Positions 8,202-16,700 of a stretch of DNA of 64,000 bases are shown here, piece after piece. Position numbers and translations under genes: made by a program. Position 1 is the stretch's first letter; each line of letters begins with the position of its first letter. The stretch is from Sphingomonas changbaiensis NBRC 104936 (lineage in GTDB: Bacteria; Pseudomonadota; Alphaproteobacteria; Sphingomonadales; Sphingomonadaceae). The notes under the pieces were generated by a model. The model saw only the letters and a list, made by a program, of their open reading frames with translations, was not told the origin of the DNA and ran no database searches. The stretch lies in NCBI RefSeq assembly GCF_000974765.1, contig NZ_BBWU01000001.1, positions 1 through 64,000 of the forward strand. The letters run 5' to 3'.

Positions 8202-9268
8202 TTGGATATCCTGCGTGACTTGAGCCCGCCTGCCAGGCCGGGAACAAAGGCTTTCACGGTGGTGACCGGCGACTCCCGGGGAGAGAGCTTTACGATCCCT
8301 ACCTGGGGCAGGCCCGCGCGGTCGAGTTCCGAAACGAACCGGTCGAGGTCCCAGGGTCCATGGCCGTTCACCGGAAAGGCGACACCCCGGTGGCCCGGCG
8401 GCAGCCCGGGCAGCCCGCTCGGCCGGTCACAGCCGGTGCGGACGGCCGGCGCAAGCGGCAGATCGTCTCTGCTGCCGGACAGGATGGTCGCGCGCGACTG
8501 GATTGCCTCCAGAACTGCGCCGAGCAGCGCCGCTTCCGGGTCTTCGTGCGCAGCCGCCCCACCCGTCGCTGCGCGCGCCGCCGAGAAGGGATCGGTGTCG
8601 TGCAGTTCGCAAAACAGCGCGGTCAATGGGATCACTGCGGGAAGCAAGCGTACGCGCGGGATGATGTTCCTTTCCGCGAAGGAGGAACGCAGTCCGCGGA
8701 ACCAGGGGTAATCAATCGACTCCAGGTCGATCGACCGTCGCATCGACCGTGTGATCGGCTCCGCCGCTTCCGCCGCTCGGGCGTCCCGCTCGATAAGTTC
8801 GCGCAAGGCGCCCAGAGTTGCCGCTTCGAGGCCGAAATGCGCGGCCTGACCGTCGCTCGATCGACGAATGCCGGCTTCGCCCGGCCGCGTGGTGTCGAGC
8901 GAGACGCTTGCAAACGGAACCAGAAATGGCATCCGGCGGCCGAGAGGCTCGGTTTCGCACCAGGCGAGCAGCGCATCGGTGGTGCCCTCATCTCTCGTCA
9001 CGGCGAAATCGTCGACGTGAAGCGGCCGCGCATCGGCTGGCAGTTCGGACCATGCGGCAACCCGGTCGACCCGCGACCAGCCTTCCGCGTGCGCCGATTC
9101 AATCGCTTCCATCAGCGCACCGCGCCGTGCCTCGCTCCGCGTCAAGCCCTTGCCCTGGTGCACGCTGAGCGCCCGGCTGTCAGGCCTGACCGCCTGCCAG
9201 ACAGGAACGCCGATCCGATCGAGTCCGGTCAGGTCGGCGAGCCGCGTGACGCCGTGCTCGCGCGCCAA
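8198..9268 (-). CDS. YcaO-family ATP-dependent peptide-modifying enzyme
   Basis: A 356-residue protein with YcaO features: an N-terminal LSVHQGKGLTRSEARRGALM region followed by EAIESAHAEG with the acidic residues of the ATP/Mg site, then ATLGALRELIERDARAAE in the middle, a GAAAHEDPEAALLGAVLEAIQSR segment resembling the second acidic helix, and a C-terminal stretch through PFPV-like residues (GHRGVAFPVNGHGP). YcaO enzymes activate a backbone amide with ATP to form azolines, thioamides or related modifications. With TfuA next to it, thioamide chemistry is a sensible inference, but no substrate is proved. The 87-residue gene 28 bp upstream is a candidate substrate. Confidence 0.8.
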   Translation of the reverse strand: MAREHGVTRLADLTGLDRIGVPVWQAVRPDSRALSVHQGKGLTRSEARRGALMEAIESAHAEGWSRVDRVAAWSELPADARPLHVDDFAVTRDEGTTDALLAWCETEPLGRRMPFLVPFASVSLDTTRPGEAGIRRSSDGQAAHFGLEAATLGALRELIERDARAAEAAEPITRSMRRSIDLESIDYPWFRGLRSSFAERNIIPRVRLLPAVIPLTALFCELHDTDPFSAARAATGGAAAHEDPEAALLGAVLEAIQSRATILSGSRDDLPLAPAVRTGCDRPSGLPGLPPGHRGVAFPVNGHGPWDLDRFVSELDRAGLPQVGIVKLSPRESPVTTVKAFVPGLAGGLKSRRISK

Positions 9269-9296
9269 TGGGACAAGAAACGCCTCTTCAGGCGTC

Positions 9297-9560
9297 TCAG
9301 TTGTGCGGAGGATCGGTCGCCTCGAAGATGTCGACCTGGCCGCGGCTCGTCACTTCCGCTGCCTCGAGCTTGGGATTCTGCTGGAACAGCTGCGCAATCC
9401 CGGCGATGCCTTGCTGCTGCTCCGGAGTGTTCGCCTGGTTGGGATCATAGGCCCAGAGCGCAAGCGTGACATAGAAGACTCCGTTCTTCTCGATGATGAA
9501 GACGGGTTCCGAAAGCGCTTCCCCGGAGTCGGCGGATACCGTCACGATATTTCCAGCCAT
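9297..9560 (-). CDS. 87-residue protein upstream of YcaO, candidate precursor or partner
   Basis: A soluble protein starting MAGNIVTVSADSGEALSEPV, with a central VFIIEKNGVFYVTLALWAYD and a C-terminus ending QVDIFEATDPPHN. A strong AAGGGGGA precedes the ATG at 9560. There is no Cys, no signal peptide and no membrane segment. Its small size, its place as first gene of the YcaO-TfuA run, and its unfamiliar sequence fit a modified precursor. However, the globular-looking beta content means it could instead be a partner or immunity-type protein. No leader cleavage motif such as Gly-Gly is evident. Confidence 0.6.
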   Translation of the reverse strand: MAGNIVTVSADSGEALSEPVFIIEKNGVFYVTLALWAYDPNQANTPEQQQGIAGIAQLFQQNPKLEAAEVTSRGQVDIFEATDPPHN

Positions 9561-9831
9561 AGCGTCCCCCTTTTGTCTGTCCCGCATTGGTTCGGAGCCG
9601 GTCAAAACTATGCGAGCGGGCCGACTCCGTCCATCCGGCAAGGCCGTGAATAGCGCGTGAATTAAGCGTCGCGAGGCTTCCGGTGACGGCTTGGCTGCGA
9701 TTAGCCGAACTCGACTCTATTTCGGGAGCCGCCGTCATCGATTCGATCTTCCAGATGTCGGTGCGTAGCCGGTGGGGGCGCACGCCCGGGGAGCGCCCGC
9801 TTGCGGCTCCGAGGCGAATGAGCCGGAGAAA
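9561..9831. promoter_or_regulatory. Divergent intergenic region with 11-bp-phased repeat
   Basis: This 271-bp region separates the minus-strand peptide/YcaO/TfuA run from the plus-strand methyltransferase gene, so it should hold two promoters. The heptamer CGTGAAT occurs at 9645-9651 and again at 9656-9662, exactly 11 bp apart, the phasing often used by SARP activators. With only two copies, this is suggestive rather than firm. Confidence 0.35.
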
Positions 9832-10674
9832 ATGCTTGTTGCACTCACGAGGAGCGCCCCAGGCATGATCGCAGCTGCCACGACCGATGATCGGAAAGCC
9901 GCTGAAACAATGCGGCCGCTGGCCCGGCTCGATCGTGCCGCCGATCAGATCAGGTTAGGCGAACCGTCCGCGGCAATATCCGACCTCTTCGGATATCTTA
10001 GCGAGGTCAGGAGCCGCCTCGCCCAGGGGGACTGGCGCCAGTTCTGCAGCGCTGCGCGGTCGACCGTGCTTGGCCGCATCCTTGCCCGCGAGCCGATCGT
10101 CGCGACGGCTCGGCGCGCCAGAAAGCGCGATAGCGCACATGACGAGCTGCTCGATTTCATCGCGAGCACGCCGCTGCTGTGGGCTGACGATCCCACGATC
10201 GGCACACTTCACACAGCGATTGCGACACGCCCTCTGGCGTCGGCGATCCGCGCACGCGAAAGCGTGCTGCGCAGCAGCGCCGTCGACCGGATGCGACTGT
10301 CCGTCGAGCCATTCGTCGCGGCGGTCACCGCCGAAGATATTCGCCGAGGCTGGGCTATGGACGCCGACGCGCGCCGTCCTGCGGACTTCATGTTCGTGCG
10401 AGGGCTGTTCGACTGCATGGGAACCGCGGAGGCGATGCGTGTGACGCGGGCGGCTGCCTCCCGACTGCGGAGCGGCGGTTGCTTTCTCTTTTCGAGCTTC
10501 GCGGATGCCTGTCCCGATGCCGCTTTCGTCGAATGTTTTTTCGGCTGGCGCCCCGCCTGGCGCAGCGAAGGCGAGATGCGCGCGATCGCCGCGGCCGCTG
10601 GCTCCGGGTTCGCGAAGCGCCACTGGGCGAGCGCCGAAGGAGCGATCCATTATTGCGAGGTGCTGCGGCCGTGA
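9832..10674 (+). CDS. Methyltransferase-like protein (EF/PhcB-like C-terminus)
   Basis: A 280-residue protein. The C-terminal part resembles the class I SAM methyltransferase type found in proteins annotated as extracellular-factor/hydroxypalmitate methyl ester synthases: FVRGLFDCMGTAEAMRVTRA, then RLRSGGCFLFSSFADACPDA, followed by FFGWRPAWRSEGEMRAIAAA. The upstream LLDFIASTP position is where those proteins have a helical segment. The classic GxGxG SAM loop is not obvious, so activity is unsure. ATG at 9832 follows CGGAGAAA; an ATG at 9865 is an alternative. It is divergent from the YcaO locus and may be its tailoring gene. Confidence 0.55.
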   Translation: MLVALTRSAPGMIAAATTDDRKAAETMRPLARLDRAADQIRLGEPSAAISDLFGYLSEVRSRLAQGDWRQFCSAARSTVLGRILAREPIVATARRARKRDSAHDELLDFIASTPLLWADDPTIGTLHTAIATRPLASAIRARESVLRSSAVDRMRLSVEPFVAAVTAEDIRRGWAMDADARRPADFMFVRGLFDCMGTAEAMRVTRAAASRLRSGGCFLFSSFADACPDAAFVECFFGWRPAWRSEGEMRAIAAAAGSGFAKRHWASAEGAIHYCEVLRP

Positions 10675-10797
10675 AATGTTGGAGCCGCTGGCCTCGCGCG
10701 ACTGCGCCCTCGACCTCCAAGGAGGTTTGGCTCTCGCGGACCCTGGCTCGTTCCGTTGGTTGCGTTGCGTCTGAACCCGACGAGAAGGAAATGGCGA

Positions 10798-11057
10798 TGG
10801 ATCGGGTCATGACCGCCGACGCTGCGGGCCATTTCCTCGGCAAGAATATTCCCTGCGTGCGCGTGCCCTGCGCCGGAGAATGGATCGCGGCGCAGGGCAG
10901 GGGGCAGGTGATCGGCGTCGCGCACGCCTGGCACGGTGGCGCCTCTTGGCGACGATCCGGGGCGCGCATGCCGCAAGCGAAGGTTTGGCGCCGGCTGCCT
11001 CGCAGGCGTTCGCCGATGGTGCAAGCTGACCCAAGAAGCGCGCGGGGGTGGCGATGA
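10798..11057 (+). CDS. Doubtful small ORF downstream of methyltransferase
   Basis: An 86-residue ORF (MDRVMTADAAGHFLGKNIPC at the start) with a good AAGGA about 8 bp before the ATG. The first half has plausible codon use with two Cys in NIPCVRVPCAGEW. The second half is basic and low in structure, which is typical of out-of-frame translation. It may be a real small gene, a frameshifted one or a chance ORF. No family is recognised. Confidence 0.25.
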
Positions 11058-11103
11058 AAGGGTCCCGTCCCCGATGACGGGGAAGCAATTGGGGTGGCAA
11101 GCA

Positions 11104-11649
11104 ATGTCCAGCAGCAGTCTGCCAGATGCCGATACGATCAATGAAGCGGCATGCGCTGATCCCCACCGGGCCCTCGGCGAACGTCACCGATCTGTCCTGG
11201 GTACGCGTGACTGGTTGCGGTCGTCCGATCAATTCATCGAGTCGAGACGGACGGAGCGCGCCGGATCATCTGCTCGCATTCGGTGCAGCACGCAGCCGGA
11301 TGCGGCTGTGGGAGACAAGGACTGCGATATCGATATGCTGGTCGCGCGCGCTCGCCGCGAATATCGCTTGGCGGGAGACCGTTGCAAGATCTTCGGGCAG
11401 GGCCTGTTCGCCGACCCTGCATGGAATATCCTTCTCGACTTGGTGATCTCGCAAGCTGATCGTCGGGACATCAGCGTGACTGCCGCTTGCATTGGATCCC
11501 GCGCGCCTGCGGCCACAGCGAGCCGGTATATTGCGATGCTCCTCGCTGCCGGATTGATCGAGCAGGTCGCGGATGTGCGAGACGGGCGTCGCAAGTTCCT
11601 CCATCTCACGCCTCGCGCATGGGACGGCATGATGCGATTGCTCGGCTGA
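11104..11649 (+). CDS. Winged-helix (MarR-like) DNA-binding protein
   Basis: A 181-residue protein. The C-terminal half has a winged-helix layout: VARARREYRLAGDRCKIFGQ, LFADPAWNILLDLVISQADR, then helix-turn-helix residues ISVTAACIGSRAPAATASRY and the wing VADVRDGRRKFLHLT. The N-terminus is low in structure and may be a divergent extension. ATG at 11104 has a GGTGG-like site; the true start could be elsewhere. It precedes an accessory region with conjugation genes and may be a regulator that came with it. The target is unknown. Confidence 0.6.
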   Translation: MSSSSLPDADTINEAACADPHRALGERHRSVLGTRDWLRSSDQFIESRRTERAGSSARIRCSTQPDAAVGDKDCDIDMLVARARREYRLAGDRCKIFGQGLFADPAWNILLDLVISQADRRDISVTAACIGSRAPAATASRYIAMLLAAGLIEQVADVRDGRRKFLHLTPRAWDGMMRLLG

Positions 11650-11727
11650 TGGCCGGCTGAGATTTCGCTTTTCTTCATCGAAAGCGCTCGGCTGAAAGGT
11701 CGATATGATGCCTGCCGTCCGTGCCGG

Positions 11728-11919
11728 CTATTGCTCTGACGGCCAGTCGGGCATGGGCATTGCCGTGGGGCTCCGCCCGTCGTCCGGGAAGGTTTCGTTC
11801 AAGCAGTTCAGTGCGAGATCCGCCTGCGCGGCTGCAATGTGCATCCCCAGAGCATCGAGCGTGCCAATCGCAAGACGGAGCGAATCGCGAGCGCGCTCGA
11901 TCGCTGCCTTGTTAGCCAC
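11728..11919 (-). CDS. Small helical hypothetical protein
   Basis: A 63-residue ORF starting at GTG 11919 with CGAGG 6-8 bp before it. The body is a regular amphipathic helix (VANKAAIERARDSLRLAIGT, then GMHIAAAQADLALNCLNET) with a Pro-rich tail. A longer reading from ATG 11949 is possible but adds only an unlikely leader. It is isolated, with no known family. Confidence 0.45.
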   Translation of the reverse strand: MANKAAIERARDSLRLAIGTLDALGMHIAAAQADLALNCLNETFPDDGRSPTAMPMPDWPSEQ

Positions 11920-12573
11920 GTGTGACCTCGGATTGATCATCCGCATCAAGTTCTCTCACTCGGTCTCGGGCGGCGCGGCTGTGACGATGCCGCGATCGGG
12001 CCGGGCCTGCTCACATCCGTAGCGGGATCGTCGCAAGCAGGCTTGTGCAAGTACGCCCATTTTGGAACTGATCAGCCCTTCCCGTGAGGTGCGCACCAAA
12101 GCCCGAACATGCTCCTACCCCTCGCGCGGGGCGCGGGGCCTCTGCAATTGCTTCAGTGCCGGTCTCGAACTCAGTGGGACACTTGGCACAAAGCCCAATC
12201 GCAAATGCGCATGGCAGCGCTGCTTGCCGATGAGCATGGCCGCTCATGGAGAAAGCCTCCGACGCGAGGTCGCTGACGCGCGAGCAGTCGTAAGCTGGGG
12301 TTTTTTCGGTTCTGGTGGGCAGCAGGCGCTATCGGCGGCTTCGCCGACCATCCTGCACGCGCCTCGACGGGTGGCACCAATACGTCAATCTGCGGGATAC
12401 GTGCTGACCAGACGCGCTTCGAAGGGTTGCATTGGCGCGCCGGGACTCTAGTTTGGAGAGGCGCCGCAGCAGCGGCGCCGAGGCGTGAGAACCTTGCTTG
12501 GGAATCCGACCCGTGTTCCGGCCGGGTGGCCGACGCGCATGTCCAAGCCGTTCGCGGCCAAAGGCGGCGGCGC
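11920..12573. other. Intergenic/decayed DNA before the trb remnant
   Basis: No convincing coding frame is seen over about 650 bp, apart from the hairpin at 12460-12479 listed separately. It probably contains the deletion joint that truncated the trbF gene. Confidence 0.4.
12460..12479. repeat. Perfect 8-bp hairpin before the trbF remnant
   Basis: GGCGCCGC (12460-12467), loop AGCA, GCGGCGCC (12472-12479). No T-tract follows. It could be a terminator-like structure or a scar at the edge of the conjugation-gene block. Confidence 0.5.
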
Positions 12574-12885
12574 ATGTCTCAAGTGAAGTGGATCGAGACC
12601 AGCTACGAGCGCGGAGCACAGGCCGGGTCCGCACATTGGACCGGCATCCTTACCGTGGCCCTCAAGCCGCCGGCGAGCGCCGAGGCGCTGCGCCGCAATC
12701 CGCTCGGACTCTATGTCGATGCCATCGACTGGAGCCGCGAGCTCGAGCCGGGGGTGACGGGGCCTGCGTCGCCGCTTCCCGCTGCGAGAGCGACCGCGGC
12801 CCCGGCACCCAGTCTTCCATCGGACACGCCGCTCGATCCGAACCTCGCCCAGCCCCAGCCACGCCAAGCGGAGACGCGCCAATGA
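12574..12885 (+). pseudogene. trbF: 3' remnant of trbF (conjugative transfer, VirB8-like)
   Basis: The frame reads MSQVKWIETSYERGAQAGSA, then HWTGILTVALKPPASAEALR and NPLGLYVDAIDWSREL. This is the C-terminal third of TrbF, which normally has about 230 residues with an N-terminal membrane anchor. The upstream two thirds are absent; nothing TrbF-like is readable before about 12570. The stop overlaps the trbG start as ATGA, so the ancestral operon order is preserved. A truncated VirB8-like protein cannot form the inner-membrane channel component. A short expressed fragment is possible but unlikely to be functional. Confidence 0.8.
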
Positions 12886-13826
12886 AATCTCTTGTCATCA
12901 CCGGCCTGCTCGCCAGCGCCAGCATCGCGGCGGCACAGACCCCCACCGTTCCACCGTCGCTTGCCGCAGCACCCCCTCCGGCAGTGGCTGCTCCGGTCGT
13001 CGCCCAACCCATCCCGCCGGTGACATCGCACACGATGCCGCGCCGGCATGTGCTGCCGTCTCCTGCAGAATTGCGCGTCCGCGCCGCGAACCGCGTGGCG
13101 ACGCTCGAACCGGCCGCGGCCGGCTACTTGGGCGCGGTCCAGGTCTATCCGTTCAGCGAAGGTGCGATCTACCGTGTGCTCACTGCGCCTGGGCAGGTGA
13201 CCGACATCGCGCTGCAGCCAGGTGAAGTGCTGGGCGCTGTCGCCGCCGGCGATACCGTCCGGTGGGTGATCGGCGACACGACCAGCGGGAGCGGCGAAGG
13301 CAAGCGGACCCATGTCTTGGTGAAGCCCTTCTCGGCCGGGCTGGTCACGAACATCATCATCACGACCGACAAGCGGACCTACCATCTGGCGCTCTCGAGC
13401 GCCGGACGCTCCGCAATGGTGGCCTTGTCGTGGACCTATCCGCAGGACCAGCTGATCGCGCTGAAGGCGGCGGAGGATCGTGCCCGGGCAACACAGCCGG
13501 TGGCGACCGGGCTTTCGGTCGACCAGCTCCACTTCGACTATGTCATCTCCGGCGACCGGCCGGCGTGGCGGCCACTGCGTGCGTTCGATGATGGTCGTCA
13601 GACCTTCATCGAGTTCCCGCCCAGTCTCGGCACCGGCGAGGCACCGCCGCTCTTCCTTGTCGATGCAAAGGGAACCGCGCAGCTCGTCAACTACCGGGTG
13701 CAGGGGCGATATTATGTGGTGGATCGGCTGTTCGAGACGGCCGAACTCCGCCTTGGGCTGAAGCGGCAGGACATCGTGCGGATCACCCGAGGGGGCCAGG
13801 TCGATAGGCGGGGGAGGGGGTCGTGA
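12882..13826 (+). CDS. trbG: TrbG (VirB9-like) conjugal transfer protein
   Basis: A 314-residue protein with a signal peptide (MKSLVITGLLASASIAAAQT), a Pro/Ala-rich linker and the TrbG/VirB9/CagX domain: AIYRVLTAPGQVTDIALQPG, then EVLGAVAAGDTVRWVIGDTT, KPFSAGLVTNIIITTDKRTY and a C-terminal GRYYVVDRLFETAELRLG. TrbG is the periplasmic/outer-membrane component that joins TrbI (VirB10) in the core complex. It is followed immediately by trbI, with a GTGA overlap, which fixes the start of the next gene. Confidence 0.9.
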   Translation: MKSLVITGLLASASIAAAQTPTVPPSLAAAPPPAVAAPVVAQPIPPVTSHTMPRRHVLPSPAELRVRAANRVATLEPAAAGYLGAVQVYPFSEGAIYRVLTAPGQVTDIALQPGEVLGAVAAGDTVRWVIGDTTSGSGEGKRTHVLVKPFSAGLVTNIIITTDKRTYHLALSSAGRSAMVALSWTYPQDQLIALKAAEDRARATQPVATGLSVDQLHFDYVISGDRPAWRPLRAFDDGRQTFIEFPPSLGTGEAPPLFLVDAKGTAQLVNYRVQGRYYVVDRLFETAELRLGLKRQDIVRITRGGQVDRRGRGS

Positions 13827-15022
13827 ACGAGGCAGCCGTGCAGCCAAGCGCGAAGCTCGACCCGGAGACGCTGGCGATCCGGGCCCGGCCGCCGCGCGCA
13901 ATCCGCTTCAAGCGCGGCGTGATCATCGCTGCCGCCGCTTGCCTGTCGGTCAGCCTGATCGCTGTGACCTGGATGGCGCTGACGCCGCGGCTGTTCCAGC
14001 GCGGGGAGACCCCACAGGAACTGTCCCAGCCCAACGTGCGACCGACCAGCGACGCCCTGAGTGGCGCGCCAGCCACCTACGGCGACGTACCCCGTCTTGG
14101 GCCGCCTCTCCCTGGTGACCTCGGCAAGCCGATCCTCGAACGGCAGCAGCAGCTGGCGACGGCAGTGGATCCGCGCGACCAGCAGATCCAGCAGGCGGAA
14201 GCGGCGGAGCGCGAACGTCGGCTCGCCGAGCTGAAGGCCGCTCGCGAGTCCGGCGTGCTGGTGCAGAATCGTCAGGCCCAGCCGGCTACCGAAGCGGCCA
14301 TCCCTGGTCCGTCCGCGACGCCAGCGAGAGAGGCCGAGAAGATCGCGCTCGATCCGACAAGCGATCCTAATGCCCAGGGACGCAAGACGTCGTTTGTGGC
14401 GGCGCTCGATCCCAAAGCTGACGTAAACCCGCACGCGCTTGCGGCGCTGCCCTCTCCCTACACATTATCTGCGGGCAGCGTGATCACGGCCAGCCTGATC
14501 ACTGGCCTGCGGTCGGACCTGCCTGGTCTGGTCACGGCGCAAGTGACCGAGAACATCTACGACAGCGCCACCGGCCGATTGCTGCTGGTGCCGCAGGGCG
14601 CACGACTGGTGGGCAGCTATGACAGCGTCGTCGCTTTCGGGCAGAAGCGGGCGCTGATCGTCTGGCAGCGCATCATCATGCCGGACGGAAGTTCGCTGCG
14701 CATCGACAATGTGCCGGCGACGGATCCGTCCGGCTATGCGGGGCTGGCGGACAAGGTCGACTTCCACACCTGGCAGCTGCTCAAGGGCGTGGTGCTTTCC
14801 ACGCTGCTCGGCGTTGGTTCCGAGCTGGCGCTGTCCGGGAAGGGCGACCTCGTCCAGGCGATCCGGATGTCGACACAGGACAATGTCGCGCGCGCCGGCG
14901 ATCAGATCACGCAGCGCAATCTCGGGATCCAACCGACGATCACCATCCGCCCAGGAACCCCGGTGCGGCTGGTCGTGCACAAGGATCTGGTCCTGGCACC
15001 CCCGTTCGACAGGAGAGACTGA
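13823..15022 (+). CDS. trbI: TrbI (VirB10-like) conjugal transfer protein
   Basis: A 399-residue protein starting at GTG 13823, with a short cytoplasmic N-terminus, one transmembrane segment (VIIAAAACLSVSLIAVTWMA) and a Pro/Ala/Gln-rich periplasmic spacer. The VirB10 C-terminal domain contains TLSAGSVITASLITGLRSDL, LLVPQGARLVGSYDSVVAFG and RALIVWQRIIMPDGSSLRID. VirB10 spans the inner membrane to the outer-membrane complex. No trbB-E, trbJ or trbL is present in the window, so this cannot be a complete transfer apparatus. Confidence 0.92.
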   Translation: MNEAAVQPSAKLDPETLAIRARPPRAIRFKRGVIIAAAACLSVSLIAVTWMALTPRLFQRGETPQELSQPNVRPTSDALSGAPATYGDVPRLGPPLPGDLGKPILERQQQLATAVDPRDQQIQQAEAAERERRLAELKAARESGVLVQNRQAQPATEAAIPGPSATPAREAEKIALDPTSDPNAQGRKTSFVAALDPKADVNPHALAALPSPYTLSAGSVITASLITGLRSDLPGLVTAQVTENIYDSATGRLLLVPQGARLVGSYDSVVAFGQKRALIVWQRIIMPDGSSLRIDNVPATDPSGYAGLADKVDFHTWQLLKGVVLSTLLGVGSELALSGKGDLVQAIRMSTQDNVARAGDQITQRNLGIQPTITIRPGTPVRLVVHKDLVLAPPFDRRD

Positions 15023-15238
15023 ATGGCCGACATCAAGCTGCCGCAGTTGCCCGACCGCACGCCGGTCAAGCTGACCATCTCCGTAATGCCCGATCTCCAT
15101 CAGGCATTGACCGACTATGCCGCTCTCTACGCCAGGGCCTACGGGCGCGATGAGCCACTCGCCGACCTGATACCAGCCATGTTGACTGCGTTTCTGGACA
15201 GCGACCGCGGTTTCAGCCGGTCGAGGGCGAAGCCATGA
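15023..15238 (+). CDS. DUF2274 protein
   Basis: A 71-residue protein (ADIKLPQLPDRTPVKLTISV start, YAALYARAYGRDEPLADLIP middle). The DUF2274 family typically sits directly after trbI in sphingomonad and related conjugation clusters, and it does so here with no gap. The helical, slightly acidic sequence resembles a small ribbon-helix-type protein, but the function is unknown. Confidence 0.85.
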   Translation: MADIKLPQLPDRTPVKLTISVMPDLHQALTDYAALYARAYGRDEPLADLIPAMLTAFLDSDRGFSRSRAKP

Positions 15239-15471
15239 CCCGGGGCGCAAAGACGGACGCGCGGGATCGGGAGGCCGCCGACGCGCTTGCCGCCTTGGGC
15301 TCGCTCCCGATCGAACCGATCAGCGTACGGGTGGCAATGGCGGTCAAGCTGACCGGGATCGGCCGGTCGACTCTCTACGAACTCATAGCTTCGGGGCGGA
15401 TCGAGACCGTGAAAATCGGCCGATCCACCTTCATTCCGTATCGGTGCTTGAAACGACTCGTCGAGGGCTGA
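15235..15471 (+). CDS. Excisionase-like (AlpA/HTH_17) DNA-binding protein
   Basis: A 78-residue protein starting with an ATGA overlap from the previous gene. The HTH is visible as AMAVKLTGIGRSTLYELIAS, followed by GRIETVKIGRSTFIPYRCLK, the typical pattern of the MerR/excisionase HTH_17 group (helix-turn-helix then a wing with R-x-x-F-I-P). Proteins of this type often direct excision of integrative elements or act as small transcription regulators. Its place at the end of the trb genes suggests an element gene. Confidence 0.8.
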   Translation: MTRGAKTDARDREAADALAALGSLPIEPISVRVAMAVKLTGIGRSTLYELIASGRIETVKIGRSTFIPYRCLKRLVEG

Positions 15472-15948
15472 GTTCGGGCGAGCAGCCTCAAGAATATGAG
15501 CTCGAACATCGCTGCTTCTTGCTTGGGGGAGCGAATTGGCCGGCGGCTGCGGTTATGCGGCAGAGCCTGTAATCCTGAAATCGTGCAGGACACCTTCGGG
15601 CCATGACGCGACGATCCGTCGTGCGGCATCAATGTGCGTCGGCACCAATGGAACTATGCCCCATCACTCTTAGGTGCGACCGCAACGTAGACGCCTGCCT
15701 CTTGAGATTTCTCATAAGTCTGGAGATCGAGGCCACATAGCAGGCGCGCGCCGTTCGTTGCATTGGCGCCGGGCTCGAGACGTTCTCCAGAAACAGCAAA
15801 TGCCCCCAAAATGGATCAGGTTTGAAGTGCAAAGAGCTGCCCATCCGTCATGAACTTCATTTCCGACAAGGCCCGGCGGAGATTTGTCCAAGCGGGGCGC
15901 TTTCGACGTTCGTGGCTCGCCGCTTTGCCTCATGACGTGGAGAGATAC
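15472..15948. other. Intergenic stretch without recognised gene
   Basis: About 480 bp with no convincing frame, following the element genes. It may contain the end of the conjugation block, but no direct repeat or integrase remnant was found. Confidence 0.4.
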
Positions 15949-16368
15949 ATGCGCAAGCAGTTCTATTTTGTCCTTGGGCTCGGACTTCTCGTCAGTGCTG
16001 ACGCCGCTCTTGCGCAATCGGCAGCAGCCGGTGTCGCTGCTGGCAAGGAAGTCGTCGATATTATCAGGTCGTTGACTGGAGGAGGGCCCTGCACCCGCCA
16101 TCTCTACAACAAATCCAACAGCTTCTGGCTTTTCACCGGTAGCGGCGGCTCCGGGATGTGCGAGAAAGGTTGTGCCATTGCCCCTAATACCGCGATTCCG
16201 ATCAGCTATTCGACGACCAGCATGTCAATTGATCTCCAAGGCCCAGGATATCACGATGGATTCACGGTCACCGGCCGCGGCGATTGCGTGTACATCCAGC
16301 ATAACGGCAATACCGGAAAGGCTGTCCTCAACGACCCGGCAAATGGCGACATTGTGCTGATCAATTGA
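15949..16368 (+). CDS. Secreted Cys-containing hypothetical protein
   Basis: A 139-residue protein. ATG at 15949 follows GGAGAG; an upstream ATG at 15850 is less supported. The signal peptide is clear (FYFVLGLGLLVSADAALAQS). The mature part has a beta-rich set with GPCTRHLYNKSNSFWLFTGS, GMCEKGCAIAPN and GRGDCVYIQHNG, giving four Cys that could form two disulfides. The repeated motif of strands with N/S/G turns looks like a small lectin-like or extracellular beta domain, but no family is recognised. Base composition is lower in GC than in the surrounding genes. Confidence 0.7.
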   Translation: MRKQFYFVLGLGLLVSADAALAQSAAAGVAAGKEVVDIIRSLTGGGPCTRHLYNKSNSFWLFTGSGGSGMCEKGCAIAPNTAIPISYSTTSMSIDLQGPGYHDGFTVTGRGDCVYIQHNGNTGKAVLNDPANGDIVLIN

Positions 16369-16384
16369 TGAGATCTCTCGATTA

Positions 16385-16428
16385 CTGCGACAGGCGTGGG
16401 AATCCACCTGGTTAGGCGTCTGTCGCAG
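16385..16428. terminator. Terminator-like inverted repeat after secreted gene
   Basis: CTGCGACAG (16385-16393) and CTGTCGCAG (16420-16428) form a 9-bp perfect stem with a 26-nt loop, 17 bp downstream of the stop at 16368. No T-tract follows. Confidence 0.5.
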
Positions 16429-16700
16429 CGTTGGCGGATGTGTTTAGTCGACCATGGACGTCAAAATATCCGGGGCGAGCGAGCTCACTCGGGTTGGTCG
16501 CCGAAATAACTGGATTCGACGGAGGCCCTATCGCCGGAGCGCCCGCAGTTGCCCCCCCCCGAGATTTAGCACCAAAATGGCGCCAAATTGGCTGCCGATT
16601 GCCTCCCATTACTATAAACTAAACCTGAGTCGCTCGACTCATGTTCTGTTGCGCTTGCTTGGCTCGCACAGCCGATAGTGGACAGAACAGGAGAAACACG

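Noticed and set aside
10798-11057. Two-Cys small ORF as a second YcaO substrate
   Set aside because: The C-terminal half looks like out-of-frame translation and it is on the opposite strand from the enzymes; kept only as a doubtful ORF.
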